From Mesorhizobium loti (GTDB lineage: Bacteria > Pseudomonadota > Alphaproteobacteria > Rhizobiales > Rhizobiaceae), in contig NZ_PJRO01000003.1 of NCBI RefSeq assembly GCF_002858745.1, forward strand, positions 415,995 through 479,994: a DNA stretch of 64,000 bases, read 5' to 3'. Positions 47,882 to 56,793 of this stretch are shown piece by piece. The translations under genes were made by a program, and so were the position numbers. A model generated the notes under the pieces. That model did not search any database. It was given only the letters and a program-made list of their open reading frames with translations, and was not told the origin of the DNA. Each line of letters begins with the position of its first letter. The first letter of the stretch is position 1.

Positions 47882-48886
47882 ATGACTTCATCCGCCACGG
47901 TCTGCGTCATCATCGCAGCCAAGAACGCTGAAACGACAATCGGACGCGCGGTCGTCTCAGCGCTGCGCGAGACGCGGGTTTCCGAAGTCGTCGTTGTCGA
48001 CGATGGCTCGCAGGATGCGACAGCCCAGGCCAGCCTGGAAGCCAACGATGCCAGCGGCCGCCTGCATATCCTTCGTCTCGAGTGCAACCATGGACCGGCC
48101 TATGCCCGTAACCGTGCCATCGAACACTCCAAGGCACCGCTGATTGCCATACTGGATGCCGATGACTTTTTCTTGGAAGGCCGTTTCGATGCGCTGATCG
48201 ACGGTGAAGATTGGGACTTTGTCGCCGACAACATCGTTTTTATCGACAGCCGCGGCGCACACGGCGCCGAACCCCAGGTACCGCATTTCGAACCGGCCCC
48301 TCGCTTTCTCAACCTGGAAGGTTTCGTCGAGGGCAACATATCGCGGCGCGGCGCTTCGCGCGGCGAAATCGGTTTTCTCAAACCCGTTATGCGCCGCGCC
48401 TTCCTGGAAGCGCATGGCCTGCGCTACGACGAGCGCCTGCGGCTGGGCGAAGACTATGATCTTTATGCCCGCGCGCTGCTGAAAGGCGCACGCTACAAAA
48501 TCGTCCACGGCTGCGGCTACGGTGCCGTCGTGCGCCCCGATTCGTTGAGCGGCAAGCACCGGACCGATGACCTGAAGCGACTCTATGAGGCGGACCTAAC
48601 CATGATGTCGGACCCATTGCCGGCAACGGCAAGGGCCATGCTGAGCCGTCACGAACGTCATGTCCGGGGCCGCTACGAGCTACGCCATTTCCTCGACGTC
48701 AAGGCTTCGCGTGGCCTGGCACGGGCCGGCATTTATGCCTTGCTGCGTCCAGTTGCCCTGCCGGCGATCGTGGGCGGTATCTTCGGCGACAAGCTCGAAG
48801 CGCGGCGGGCGCGGCAAAGGCCCGTCAGCGACGAACCGGCACCGCCGCGCTATCTTCTGCCGGCCCGCATCCGCGCTCAGAGATAG
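47882..48886 (+). CDS. exoU: Glycosyltransferase family 2, succinoglycan type
   Basis: ExoU adds a late glucose to the succinoglycan octasaccharide. The 334-residue GT-A protein has VCVIIAAKNAETTIGRAV, VVVVDDGSQDATAQ and LIAILDADDFF (the DxD metal site). RLGEDYDLYARAL carries the likely base (ED). The ATG is preceded by GGAG; the frame is open into the repeat upstream but that part is not coding. It overlaps the exoV end by 10 bp, tail to tail. The choice of exoU over exoO or exoW rests on position. Confidence 0.8.
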   Translation: MTSSATVCVIIAAKNAETTIGRAVVSALRETRVSEVVVVDDGSQDATAQASLEANDASGRLHILRLECNHGPAYARNRAIEHSKAPLIAILDADDFFLEGRFDALIDGEDWDFVADNIVFIDSRGAHGAEPQVPHFEPAPRFLNLEGFVEGNISRRGASRGEIGFLKPVMRRAFLEAHGLRYDERLRLGEDYDLYARALLKGARYKIVHGCGYGAVVRPDSLSGKHRTDDLKRLYEADLTMMSDPLPATARAMLSRHERHVRGRYELRHFLDVKASRGLARAGIYALLRPVALPAIVGGIFGDKLEARRARQRPVSDEPAPPRYLLPARIRAQR

Positions 48887-49887
48887 TCTCGCCGTACCTC
48901 GGCAAGCACTTCACGAAAGCGGTCCTTCTTTTCCGACAGCATCACATCGTTGCTGAGTTGCGGCCGCGCTTTGCGTGCCTGCCACAGCGCCAGCGTCGAT
49001 GGTGCGGCCAGCACCTGCTTGGCCATGGAACGCAACATCGAAGGTGGCGGATCGTTGCGCGTCATCACCAGAGCGTTTCCGTTTTTGTCGAAGACGCGGA
49101 AACGCTCTAGTTCTTTGTTTTTACGCTCCACAGCTTCAGCATGGTCGGGCCTGCCCGTGTCGTTTGCCGTCTCCGCTGGGGCTTCGAAATCGAAGCCCCA
49201 GAATCGCGCACCCTTGGTGACCGCCTCGGCCCGCGACGAGATCGGGATCTGGCGCGGTCTGTATTCGACGCCGAGCGATGTGGCCCAGTCGCGCCACTTG
49301 AAGGAGTTGATGGAGCGGGAAGTGGTCACCGCAACCCACGGCACCCGGAAAGCGTCGGCCAGGATCGCGGCGTGCATTGATTCGGCCACCACCAGTTCGG
49401 CTTGAGCGATCGCTTGGATCACCGACTTGGCTTCCCCGCAAGGATCGACATAGCCCAGTCCGGCCGCATGGCAGACCACCGGCCATATGCCGCCGACCGT
49501 CGATTCCCAATGCGGGACGAAGATCGCACCGCCGGTCTTTGGCAAATTCCGGAATTCCGGCATCTCGGCCACCATGACGGCGGGGTCGATGATACCCAAC
49601 TCTGGCGCCAACCCAAGCTTCTGCGCCGTGAGCGGCCCGCGCACAGCACGGATATCCCACTCTTCCCTGTCTGACAGATCCGGCAGCGAGCCGTAGCCAA
49701 AACCGCTGCCGATGACGAGTTTCCTCACATCGGCCGGCAGCAATGCCTGGTTGAGCACGGTACCGACGCCAACCAGAAGCACGGCAGGATGGACGTCGCG
49801 GAAACCTGGCAACAGGAAATCCCAGAGCCACAGGTTGAGATCGTCGCCAAAATTGCCGTGAGCGGATTCCCAGTAAAAAGGCTGCAT
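48877..49887 (-). CDS. exoV: Polysaccharide pyruvyltransferase carrying a repeat-derived insert
   Basis: ExoV adds the pyruvyl ketal to the last sugar of succinoglycan. The 336-residue protein has the pyruvyltransferase fold: FYWESAHGNFGDDLNLWLWD at the N-terminus, IRAVRGPLTAQKLGL, VVAESMHAAILADAF and PWVAVTTSRSINSFKWRDW. Between the catalytic part and the tail, about 20 residues (ERKNKELERFRVFDKNGNAL) are encoded by a palindromic repeat at 49070-49127. The frame stays open through it. The C-terminus shares 10 bp with exoU on the other strand. Confidence 0.86.
   Translation of the reverse strand: MQPFYWESAHGNFGDDLNLWLWDFLLPGFRDVHPAVLLVGVGTVLNQALLPADVRKLVIGSGFGYGSLPDLSDREEWDIRAVRGPLTAQKLGLAPELGIIDPAVMVAEMPEFRNLPKTGGAIFVPHWESTVGGIWPVVCHAAGLGYVDPCGEAKSVIQAIAQAELVVAESMHAAILADAFRVPWVAVTTSRSINSFKWRDWATSLGVEYRPRQIPISSRAEAVTKGARFWGFDFEAPAETANDTGRPDHAEAVERKNKELERFRVFDKNGNALVMTRNDPPPSMLRSMAKQVLAAPSTLALWQARKARPQLSNDVMLSEKKDRFREVLAEVRRDYL
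49070..49127. repeat. Rhizobial palindromic repeat, copy R5, inside exoV
   Basis: AGAGCGTTTCCG (49070-49081) and CGGAAACGCTCT (49097-49108) are perfect 12-bp arms, followed by AGTTCTTTGTTTTTACG as in the other copies. The second palindrome is missing. Unlike R1-R4 it lies within a coding region. Confidence 0.85.
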
Positions 49888-49896
49888 CACAAGGTC

Positions 49897-50856
49897 CTAT
49901 TTCGCGATCTTGGCAACGGCGAGATTGACGGCACTGCGCAGAAGTTGTGGATCCCGCCATGCCCAGGCAGCCAGTTGCTTGAATTGCGGCGCCTTGCGCG
50001 CCTTCACCAGCCGCGCCTGTCCCCAAAGCGCCTGGTTGCGTGCCGTCTGCTTGTAGCTTTCGATCGACGCACGGTCCTCGGCAACATGCTGGAACCGGCT
50101 TTCCAACTGGTCGAGCGCTACCCAGGTGTTGAATTGCTGCTTCAGGAACTGCGGCGAATCACTGTCCAAGCCGTGGAAGATGTTGATGCCTTCGCCGCGC
50201 ACGGCACCAAAGCCCTCGGAAAGGACTGTGCGACGGGCACCTCTGACGCAGTCGTAAAAGAAAAGCACGTCTTCCGCCGCCAGCCGCAGCGCGGCATCGA
50301 AGCGAACCTTGCGGAACAGCGCCTCGCCGATAACCATGCACGACAGGTGCATGAAGCTCCAGTTCTTCAGCATGGTTGCGCCGAGCGCCGGGACCTCGAC
50401 GAGAGGCGGTTGCTCGGAAAGGCGGACCACCTCCGTGACCGCGGCGAGGTCGGCCACGCCGAAATGGTAATAGAAGGCATCGCCGCCCTTGATCGAGGCC
50501 CAGTAACAATCCGCTTCAAAAAGTGATAGACCTGCCACGGCATTCTTCAGGTGGTCGGGTGTCCATTCATCATCCGAATCGAGAAAGGCGGCATAGGTGG
50601 TATCGACGCCGATATGGTCGAGACCGGTGTTGCGTGCCCCGCCAGGCCCCGCATTCGGTTGTTTTACAACAGTTATTCTTGCCCGCTCGGCGGGAAGCAA
50701 ATTTTCGAGATCGCTTTCGGCCGGCAGCGGAGAAGCATCGTCGACGACGATCACATCGAAATTCGGATGCGTTTGCGCGAACACGGACCTCAGCGCACGG
50801 GCCAGGATTCCAGGCTCTCGCTGGTAGTAGGGAATGATGACAGTACATTTCGTCAT
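49897..50856 (-). CDS. exoW: Glycosyltransferase family 2, succinoglycan type
   Basis: ExoW is a late glucosyltransferase for the succinoglycan side chain. The 319-residue protein has CTVIIPYYQREPGILARAL, VIVVDDASPLPAES, GPGGARNTGLDHIG and YAAFLDSDDEWTPDH (the DxD site), then the catalytic block AAEDVLFFYDCV. Length equals that recalled for S. meliloti ExoW. It sits 9 bp upstream of exoV on the same strand and diverges from exoB. Confidence 0.87.
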   Translation of the reverse strand: MTKCTVIIPYYQREPGILARALRSVFAQTHPNFDVIVVDDASPLPAESDLENLLPAERARITVVKQPNAGPGGARNTGLDHIGVDTTYAAFLDSDDEWTPDHLKNAVAGLSLFEADCYWASIKGGDAFYYHFGVADLAAVTEVVRLSEQPPLVEVPALGATMLKNWSFMHLSCMVIGEALFRKVRFDAALRLAAEDVLFFYDCVRGARRTVLSEGFGAVRGEGINIFHGLDSDSPQFLKQQFNTWVALDQLESRFQHVAEDRASIESYKQTARNQALWGQARLVKARKAPQFKQLAAWAWRDPQLLRSAVNLAVAKIAK

Positions 50857-51123
50857 TTTTTCGCGCCTTCAGGAGTTTAGGAACCCGCGCAAGTGGTTCC
50901 GATGATTCTGGTCGGTGCCCCCCGTCCAGAGCTCGCTGACGCCAGCCCGCTCGTTCAAAACAAACGGTGCTCGTCCCATGCCGGCTGCTTTTAACCTGAA
51001 AAGCGTGACAAAAGATGTCGACCGGAGCGAGCCCCCCAAGACCAGCACATTCGGGCTGAAATTTGTCGCCTCTCCCGCAACGCCTCGCGAACCCATCGCA
51101 CCAACCGAAAAGGATCGATCCCC

Positions 51124-52110
51124 GTGACCAATATTCTCGTCGTCGGCGGCGCCGGATACATCGGATCCCACACCTGCCTGGATTTGGCCGAGCGCGGCTT
51201 CACGCCGGTGGTCTATGACAATCTGAGCAACGGCCATGCCGAATTCGTGAAATGGGGGCCGCTGGAGCGCGGCGATATCCGCGACCGCGAAAAGCTTGCC
51301 GCAGTGATCGAGGCCTACCGCCCCGCCGCGATCGTGCATTTCGCAGCCCTCATCGAAGTCGGCGAATCGGTGAAAGCGCCGGCTGCCTTCTACGACAACA
51401 ATGTCACCGGCACGCTCTCCCTGATTCTCGCAGCCCAGCAGGCCGGCATCGACAAGCTGGTCTTCTCCTCGACTTGCGCCACCTACGGCCTGCCCGTCGA
51501 CGTGCCCATGCGCGAGACGCATCCGCAGAACCCGATCAATCCTTACGGCCGTTCCAAGCTGATCGTCGAGCAGATGCTGGCCGATCTCGACCGCCATCAG
51601 GGCTTCCGCTCCGTGGTCCTGCGCTATTTCAATGCCGCAGGAGCCGATCCGGAGGGTCGAATCGGTGAACGGCATTCACCGGAAACGCACGCCGTGCCGC
51701 TTGCAATCGACGCAGCACTCGGCCGTCGCGCCGGCTTCAACGTGTTTGGTACGGATTACGACACGCGTGACGGCACTTGCGTACGCGACTTCATCCATGT
51801 CTCCGATCTCGCCGATGCGCATGGGCGCGCGGTCGAATATCTGCTCGGCGGCGGCGAAAGCGTTGCGCTTAATCTCGGCACCGGCACCGGGACCACGGTG
51901 CAGGAACTGCTCAGCACGATCGCGACGGTGTCAGGCAAGTCGTTCCCGGTTCGCCGTGAGGGCCGCCGTGAAGGTGACGCTCCTGTTCTGGTCGCCGACA
52001 ACGCCAAGGCGAAGGCAGTGCTGGGCTGGAGCCCGAAGCACGATCTCGGTTCCATCGTCCGCACCGCCTGGCAATGGCATGCCTCGACGGGGCTGGCTGC
52101 GGCAGAGTAA
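51124..52110 (+). CDS. exoB: UDP-glucose 4-epimerase
   Basis: ExoB/GalE makes UDP-galactose from UDP-glucose for the first sugar of succinoglycan. The 328-residue protein has the Rossmann motif LVVGGAGYIGSHTCLDLAER, the catalytic block SSTCATYGLP, YxxxK in NPYGRSKLIVEQ, and RYFNAAGADPEGRIGERH. The start is GTG. Length matches ExoB of S. meliloti. It stands between exoW (divergent) and exoK, whereas in S. meliloti it follows exoZ. Confidence 0.92.
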   Translation: MTNILVVGGAGYIGSHTCLDLAERGFTPVVYDNLSNGHAEFVKWGPLERGDIRDREKLAAVIEAYRPAAIVHFAALIEVGESVKAPAAFYDNNVTGTLSLILAAQQAGIDKLVFSSTCATYGLPVDVPMRETHPQNPINPYGRSKLIVEQMLADLDRHQGFRSVVLRYFNAAGADPEGRIGERHSPETHAVPLAIDAALGRRAGFNVFGTDYDTRDGTCVRDFIHVSDLADAHGRAVEYLLGGGESVALNLGTGTGTTVQELLSTIATVSGKSFPVRREGRREGDAPVLVADNAKAKAVLGWSPKHDLGSIVRTAWQWHASTGLAAAE

Positions 52111-52162
52111 GATCGTCGCGGTGGGCGGGTAAGGTTGCGAACGGCAGGAGAAGGGACCGGCC

Positions 52163-52561
52163 ATGGCCTTATTCAAATTCAATTCACGCAAGCCGTTCCG
52201 CGTCCGGAGCCTTCGGCGGGACCGTGAGACCGATGCGACCCGCGCCACCCGGCTGCTTGGGCTGGTCGAGGGATTGCGCAAGGAGATCGAGCGCGAAAGG
52301 GACGGCCTGCGTGATCGTCACGAAAGCATCGCGGCTCAGGCTGCTTTTTCGCAGCAGGCTCTCGAAGATGGCCAGGACACATCGATATCGCCGGTCATCA
52401 ACGACCTCACCGATGTGATGATCCGTTATTCGGCACGGATAGCAGCTCTCGAGAAGCAGATCGATTTTGTTACCAGCCTGCGCGTGCAGGCTGAGCTGTT
52501 TCCCTATGAAAATGAAGACATCGCGACTTCAGCTCCCGCCCCTCGCCAGCGACTGGCTTAA
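52163..52561 (+). CDS. Conserved-looking protein of unknown function
   Basis: I do not recognise this 132-residue protein. The N-terminus is basic (FKFNSRKPFRVRSLRRDRE). Residues about 25-65 look helical and charged (LVEGLRKEIERERDGLRDRH), and a second helix follows (VMIRYSARIAALEKQIDFV), which suggests a coiled coil. The tail is acidic then Pro/Ala rich. It has an AGGAGAAGGG leader and codon use like its neighbours, lies 52 bp after exoB on the same strand, and may be transcribed with it. Confidence 0.65.
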   Translation: MALFKFNSRKPFRVRSLRRDRETDATRATRLLGLVEGLRKEIERERDGLRDRHESIAAQAAFSQQALEDGQDTSISPVINDLTDVMIRYSARIAALEKQIDFVTSLRVQAELFPYENEDIATSAPAPRQRLA

Positions 52562-52718
52562 CCGACGATCATAAAAAGTTACTGCGCGGCCAGCAGGAAT
52601 GTGGGCCGGCGTCACATTGTGATCCGCTAATTCATTCTATGTGCAATGCAACATTCGCCCGAAATTGACGCGGGTTCGCAGCTCGAAGCGAGCGACCCAA
52701 ACGAAAGTAGTAAGCGGT

Positions 52719-53561
52719 ATGGCTGCAAGTTTGAGAATACCGGCGCGAGCCGCCCTGATGTGTTGCGTAGTAGGGGCCTCGGTGCTGTCCATATCCATGG
52801 CGGGTACCGTTGCGGTGCGCGCCGAAGATCAAAAAGAACCTAAGGCGACAGGCAAGTCTTTCGTCGAAACCTTCGATAAGCTCGACAAAAAGCGCTGGTA
52901 TGTTTCCGATGGTTGGTCGAACGGCGATCACCAGAACTGCACCTGGTCGGCCAAACAGGTCAGCGTCTCGGATGGAACCTTGAAGCTCGGCTTCCAGGCT
53001 GAACCAAGCAAGGGCCGCAGCAACGTCTGTGGCGAGGTGCAGACCAACAAGCGGTTTAGCTACGGCACCTTCGAGGTCCGCATGAAGGCTGCAGCGGGGT
53101 CAGGCCTCAACACCGGCTTCTTCTCTTTCATCGGTCCGGTCCACAAACAGCCGCATGACGAGATCGACTTTGAAGTTCTGGGCAAGGACCCCTCGAAGGT
53201 CCAGGTCAACCAGTACGTCAACGGCAAGAGCGTCGGCTCGGCCAAGCTGGTCGATGTTCCTGGCGGTGCCGACAAGGAATTCCACGACTACGCCTTCGTG
53301 TGGCAGCAGGATCGCATCGCCTGGTATGTCGACGGCAAACTGGTAGAGGAGGCCACCGACCCGGCCAAACTGCCCAGCCATCCCTCCAAGATCTATCTCA
53401 GCCTCTGGGGCAGCGACACGCTGAAATCCTGGATGGGTGCCTTCGCCAGCCCCCAGAAGCAGGTCACGGCGGAAGTGGATCGTGTTGCCTATACCGCCCC
53501 CGGCGATGCCTGCCAGTTTCCGGAATCGATCGTCTGCAAGCTGAACAAGAGCACGCAATGA
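52719..53561 (+). CDS. exoK: Secreted endo-beta-1,3-1,4-glucanase (GH16)
   Basis: ExoK trims nascent succinoglycan to lower molecular weight outside the cell. The 280-residue protein has an N-terminal signal sequence (residues about 1-35, hydrophobic ALMCCVVGASVLSISMAG). The GH16 domain has the active-site motif DEIDFE at 147-152, with E148 as nucleophile and E152 as acid/base. I chose the ATG of MAASLRIPA; an upstream ATG at 52641 would give a long polar lead before the signal. It opens the exoKLAMONP row. Confidence 0.87.
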   Translation: MAASLRIPARAALMCCVVGASVLSISMAGTVAVRAEDQKEPKATGKSFVETFDKLDKKRWYVSDGWSNGDHQNCTWSAKQVSVSDGTLKLGFQAEPSKGRSNVCGEVQTNKRFSYGTFEVRMKAAAGSGLNTGFFSFIGPVHKQPHDEIDFEVLGKDPSKVQVNQYVNGKSVGSAKLVDVPGGADKEFHDYAFVWQQDRIAWYVDGKLVEEATDPAKLPSHPSKIYLSLWGSDTLKSWMGAFASPQKQVTAEVDRVAYTAPGDACQFPESIVCKLNKSTQ

Positions 53562-53618
53562 GCGCGGCCCTCCATCCGCGCCTTACGGCGCAGCGACACC
53601 AAAGCTGACGGTCCGGCC

Positions 53619-54794
53619 ATGCTGAATGTCCTCTACCTGGTCCACGATCTTTGCGACCCGGCAGTACGCCGGCGCGTGACGATGCTCCAGATCGGCGGCG
53701 CCGCCGTGACGCTCGCAGGTTTCCGCCGCGCCGAGACGGTGCCGGATTTCGAAGACCTGTCGCCAATCGATCTTGGCGTCACTGCCGATCGCGCTTTCGC
53801 CCAACGCGTTGCGGCCGTCGCCAAGGCGGCCTTCTCGCTCGGTGCCAGGCTTGCCACCATCCCGAAACCGGACATCATCATCGGTCGCAACCTCGAGATG
53901 CTGGCCCTGGCCAACCGGGCGCGCAGCATTTTTGGCGGTTCCGCACCGATCGTTTACGAGTGCCTGGACATCCATCGTTTCCTTCTCGACACAGGCGCCG
54001 TTGGAAGAACGCTGCGTGGCGCCGAACGGCTCTTCAGCCGTGACGCCCAGCTGTTGCTGACCAGTTCCCCCGCCTTCGTCCGCGACTATTTCGAGGCTTT
54101 CGGCCAGACCCGGGTGCCGGCCGTGCTGCTGCAGAACAAGATCCTGGACCTGAGCGGCAAACCCGCCCAGCAAGCGAAGCTGCCGGCCCCGCCGGCGGAT
54201 GGCGAACCCTGGAAGATAGGCTGGTTCGGCGCATTGCGCTGTGCCAAATCGCTCGAACTGCTGGCCGCGTTCACGCGCCGAATGCAGGGGCGATTCGAGG
54301 TCGTGTTGCGCGGCCGCCCGGCCCGTGTCGAATTCAATGATTTCGACGGCTTCGTGCGCGCCGAGCCCTATCTTTCCTTCCAGGGCGCCTATCGCAATCC
54401 CGACGATCTCGCCGCCATCTACGGCGAGGTGCATTTCTGCTGGGCCATCGACTTCTTCGAAGAGGGCCTGAATTCGAGCTGGCTGCTACCCAACAGGCTC
54501 TACGAGGGTTGCCGTTTTGGCGCCGTGCCGATTGCGATAAAGGGTACCGAGACGGCACGTTTCCTTTCCGATCGCCACATCGGGCTGCTGCTCGACGAGC
54601 CGTCGGTCGAGAACCTCTCCACGTTGGTGGGCGACATCGACGCCGACGCCTATCTCGCGCGTCGTGGCAAGATCACCGCACAGGACCTCGGCACCTGGAT
54701 CTGTGTGCCTGACGACTGCCGTTCGCTGGTCGCACGACTGGGTCGACTCGCCGGCAAGGAACAGCAGGACACCTTGCTGGAGGTCGCAGCATGA
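53619..54794 (+). CDS. exoL: Succinoglycan glycosyltransferase ExoL
   Basis: ExoL adds the first beta-1,4 glucose steps after ExoA in S. meliloti. The 391-residue protein looks like a GT-B glycosyltransferase: an N-terminal Rossmann half (MLNVLYLVHDLCDPAVRRR, KPDIIIGRNLEMLALANRAR) and a C-terminal half with KIGWFGALRCAKSLELLAAF and YEGCRFGAVPIAIKGTETAR. It lies between exoK and exoA as in S. meliloti and overlaps exoA by 4 bp. Confidence 0.86.
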   Translation: MLNVLYLVHDLCDPAVRRRVTMLQIGGAAVTLAGFRRAETVPDFEDLSPIDLGVTADRAFAQRVAAVAKAAFSLGARLATIPKPDIIIGRNLEMLALANRARSIFGGSAPIVYECLDIHRFLLDTGAVGRTLRGAERLFSRDAQLLLTSSPAFVRDYFEAFGQTRVPAVLLQNKILDLSGKPAQQAKLPAPPADGEPWKIGWFGALRCAKSLELLAAFTRRMQGRFEVVLRGRPARVEFNDFDGFVRAEPYLSFQGAYRNPDDLAAIYGEVHFCWAIDFFEEGLNSSWLLPNRLYEGCRFGAVPIAIKGTETARFLSDRHIGLLLDEPSVENLSTLVGDIDADAYLARRGKITAQDLGTWICVPDDCRSLVARLGRLAGKEQQDTLLEVAA

Positions 54795-55840
54795 CTGCCC
54801 TCGACATCAAGATGGCTGCAGTCGCTGCAAGCGAGGAGACACCAGTCGCCGACAGAGCAGCCGCTCGCTGCATGGTGGTGATTCCTTGCCTGAACGAGGC
54901 CAGGCATATCGGCGCCCTGCTGACCGAACTCTCCGAGCCTGCCGAACGGAACGATCTGCGTATTGTGGTCGCCGATGGCGGCAGTACCGACGGCACACGC
55001 GACATCGTCCGCGAGATCGCGGACCAAAACCCGCGTGTCGTGTTGCTCGACAATCCACGACGCCTGCAGAGCGCTGCCGTCAACCAGGCAGTCGCCGCCT
55101 ATGGCGACGAAGTCGACCTTTTCATCCGCATCGACGCCCATGGCGGTTATCCGGCGGATTACTGCGACCGCCTGATCGAGGAGGCCTCGGTCACCGGCGG
55201 CGATTCGGTCGTCGTCTCGATGGCAACACAAGGCTTCGGGCTGTTCCAGAAAGCGACTGCGGTCGCGCAGAATTCGAAACTGGGCAATGGCGGCTCGCCG
55301 CACCGCGAGGGCGCGCCGGGTCACTGGACCGATCACGGCCACCACGCGCTGATGCGTGTCGAGGCCTTCCGTGCCGTTGGCGGATATGACGAAAGCTTTA
55401 GCCACAACGAGGATGCCGAGCTGGACTACCGGCTTCGCGCCGCCGGTTATCGCATCTGGATGACCGACAAGACGTTCATGACCTACTATCCCCGCGCATC
55501 CGCGTCCGCGCTGTTTCGCCAGTATCTTGGCTACGGCCGGGGCCGCGCACGCAACATCCTGAAACACCGCACCTGGCCGAAGCTGAGACAGGCGATCCCG
55601 CTTCTGGTCTTCCCCGTTGTCGCCGGTGCTTCGCTGGCGTTCATCAGCCTATCGGCTCTTTTGCCTGCCGGCCTCTGGGTCGCGGCTTGTCTTGGCTATG
55701 GTGCCTGGATGGCGATCGGACAGCGCAATCCTTACGGCCCGCTCGCCAGCCTGTCTGCCATGATCATGCACCTCGCCTGGTCGATGGGTTTCTGGCTTCA
55801 GCTTCTAGGTTCATGGAAACGCGGAGCGGCCGCGTCATGA
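54791..55840 (+). CDS. exoA: Succinoglycan beta-1,3-glucosyltransferase ExoA
   Basis: ExoA adds the first glucose to the lipid-linked galactose. The 349-residue protein has a GT-A domain (CMVVIPCLNEARHIGALLTE, VVADGGSTDGTRDIVREIA, FIRIDAHGGYP, SHNEDAELDYRLRAAGY) and then two or three membrane helices near the C-terminus (LLVFPVVAGASLAFISLSAL). It overlaps exoL and exoM by ATGA junctions, so the row is translationally coupled. Confidence 0.9.
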   Translation: MTALDIKMAAVAASEETPVADRAAARCMVVIPCLNEARHIGALLTELSEPAERNDLRIVVADGGSTDGTRDIVREIADQNPRVVLLDNPRRLQSAAVNQAVAAYGDEVDLFIRIDAHGGYPADYCDRLIEEASVTGGDSVVVSMATQGFGLFQKATAVAQNSKLGNGGSPHREGAPGHWTDHGHHALMRVEAFRAVGGYDESFSHNEDAELDYRLRAAGYRIWMTDKTFMTYYPRASASALFRQYLGYGRGRARNILKHRTWPKLRQAIPLLVFPVVAGASLAFISLSALLPAGLWVAACLGYGAWMAIGQRNPYGPLASLSAMIMHLAWSMGFWLQLLGSWKRGAAAS

Positions 55841-56793
55841 CCCAGCACAATTCATCCCCCTTATCCATGATCCGGGTCGATGTGTGCGTGTGCACCTATC
55901 GCAGGCCCTATCTCGCAGAAACCTTGCGCTCGCTCGCCGCGCTTGAACTGCCGGCTCATGTGCAGGCGCGCATCATTGTCGCCGACAACGATGCTGCAGC
56001 CAGCGCCCGGGAGCTGGTGGCATCGATCGCGCCGTCTTTGCCTTTCGAGCTGGTCTACATTCATTGCCCTGCGTCCAACATCTCGCTGGCCCGCAATGCC
56101 TGCCTCGATGCCGCAGGCGGCGATTTCCTCGCCTTCGTCGACGACGATTCCACCGTTACAGCCCGATGGCTGGCCGCACTGATCGAGACAGCCGGGACCA
56201 CCGGTGCCGATGCCGTGCTTGGCCCCGTCCAATCGGTCTATGCCGCAACCGCTCCCGGCTGGATGCGTCGCGGCGATTTCCACTCGACCAGCCCGGTCTG
56301 GGTCGATGGGCAGATCCGCACCGGCTACAGTGGCAACGTGCTGCTGCGCCGCGCCTCACCCTATGTCGAAGGACGCCGCTTCAACCTTTCACTCGGCAAG
56401 ACCGGCGGCGAGGATACCGAATATTTCTCGCAGCTTCACACGGCCGGCGGACGCATCGCCTATGCCGAGGATGCCCTTGTGCTCGAACCCGTGACTGAGG
56501 ATCGGGCCCAGCTTCAGTGGCTGGTCAAGCGCCGCTTCCGCTCCGGCCAGACCCACGGCAGATTGCTGGCCAGCCAGCAGACAGGCCGTAGGTCCGTGCA
56601 GATCGGGCTGGCGGCGGCAAAGGCCGCCTATTGCTTTGCCGGTGCAGGCGCGCTTGTTGCTGTCCCGCACAAGCGCAACCGCCAGGCGCTTCGTGGCATC
56701 ATGCATGCCGGAGCCATCAGCGGCCTGCTCGGCGTCCGCGAAATCCGCCTCTATGGCGACGAACCGGCTGGAGGGCGCCCTCATGCAGCCTGA
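55837..56793 (+). CDS. exoM: Succinoglycan beta-1,4-glucosyltransferase ExoM
   Basis: ExoM adds the fourth sugar. The 318-residue GT-A protein has VDVCVCTYRRPYLAETLRSL, IIVADNDAAASARELV, LARNACLDAAGGDFLAFVDD (with the DDD site) and GEDTEYFSQLHTAG. The C-terminal part has a hydrophobic stretch (AYCFAGAGALVAV). The start ATG overlaps the exoA stop; a longer open frame upstream lies within exoA. It overlaps exoO by 11 bp. Confidence 0.89.
   Translation: MTQHNSSPLSMIRVDVCVCTYRRPYLAETLRSLAALELPAHVQARIIVADNDAAASARELVASIAPSLPFELVYIHCPASNISLARNACLDAAGGDFLAFVDDDSTVTARWLAALIETAGTTGADAVLGPVQSVYAATAPGWMRRGDFHSTSPVWVDGQIRTGYSGNVLLRRASPYVEGRRFNLSLGKTGGEDTEYFSQLHTAGGRIAYAEDALVLEPVTEDRAQLQWLVKRRFRSGQTHGRLLASQQTGRRSVQIGLAAAKAAYCFAGAGALVAVPHKRNRQALRGIMHAGAISGLLGVREIRLYGDEPAGGRPHAA

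Noticed and set aside
50915..51127. 70-codon open frame before exoB
   Set aside because: It has no motif and overlaps the exoB leader; the gap is better read as the exoW-exoB divergent promoter region.
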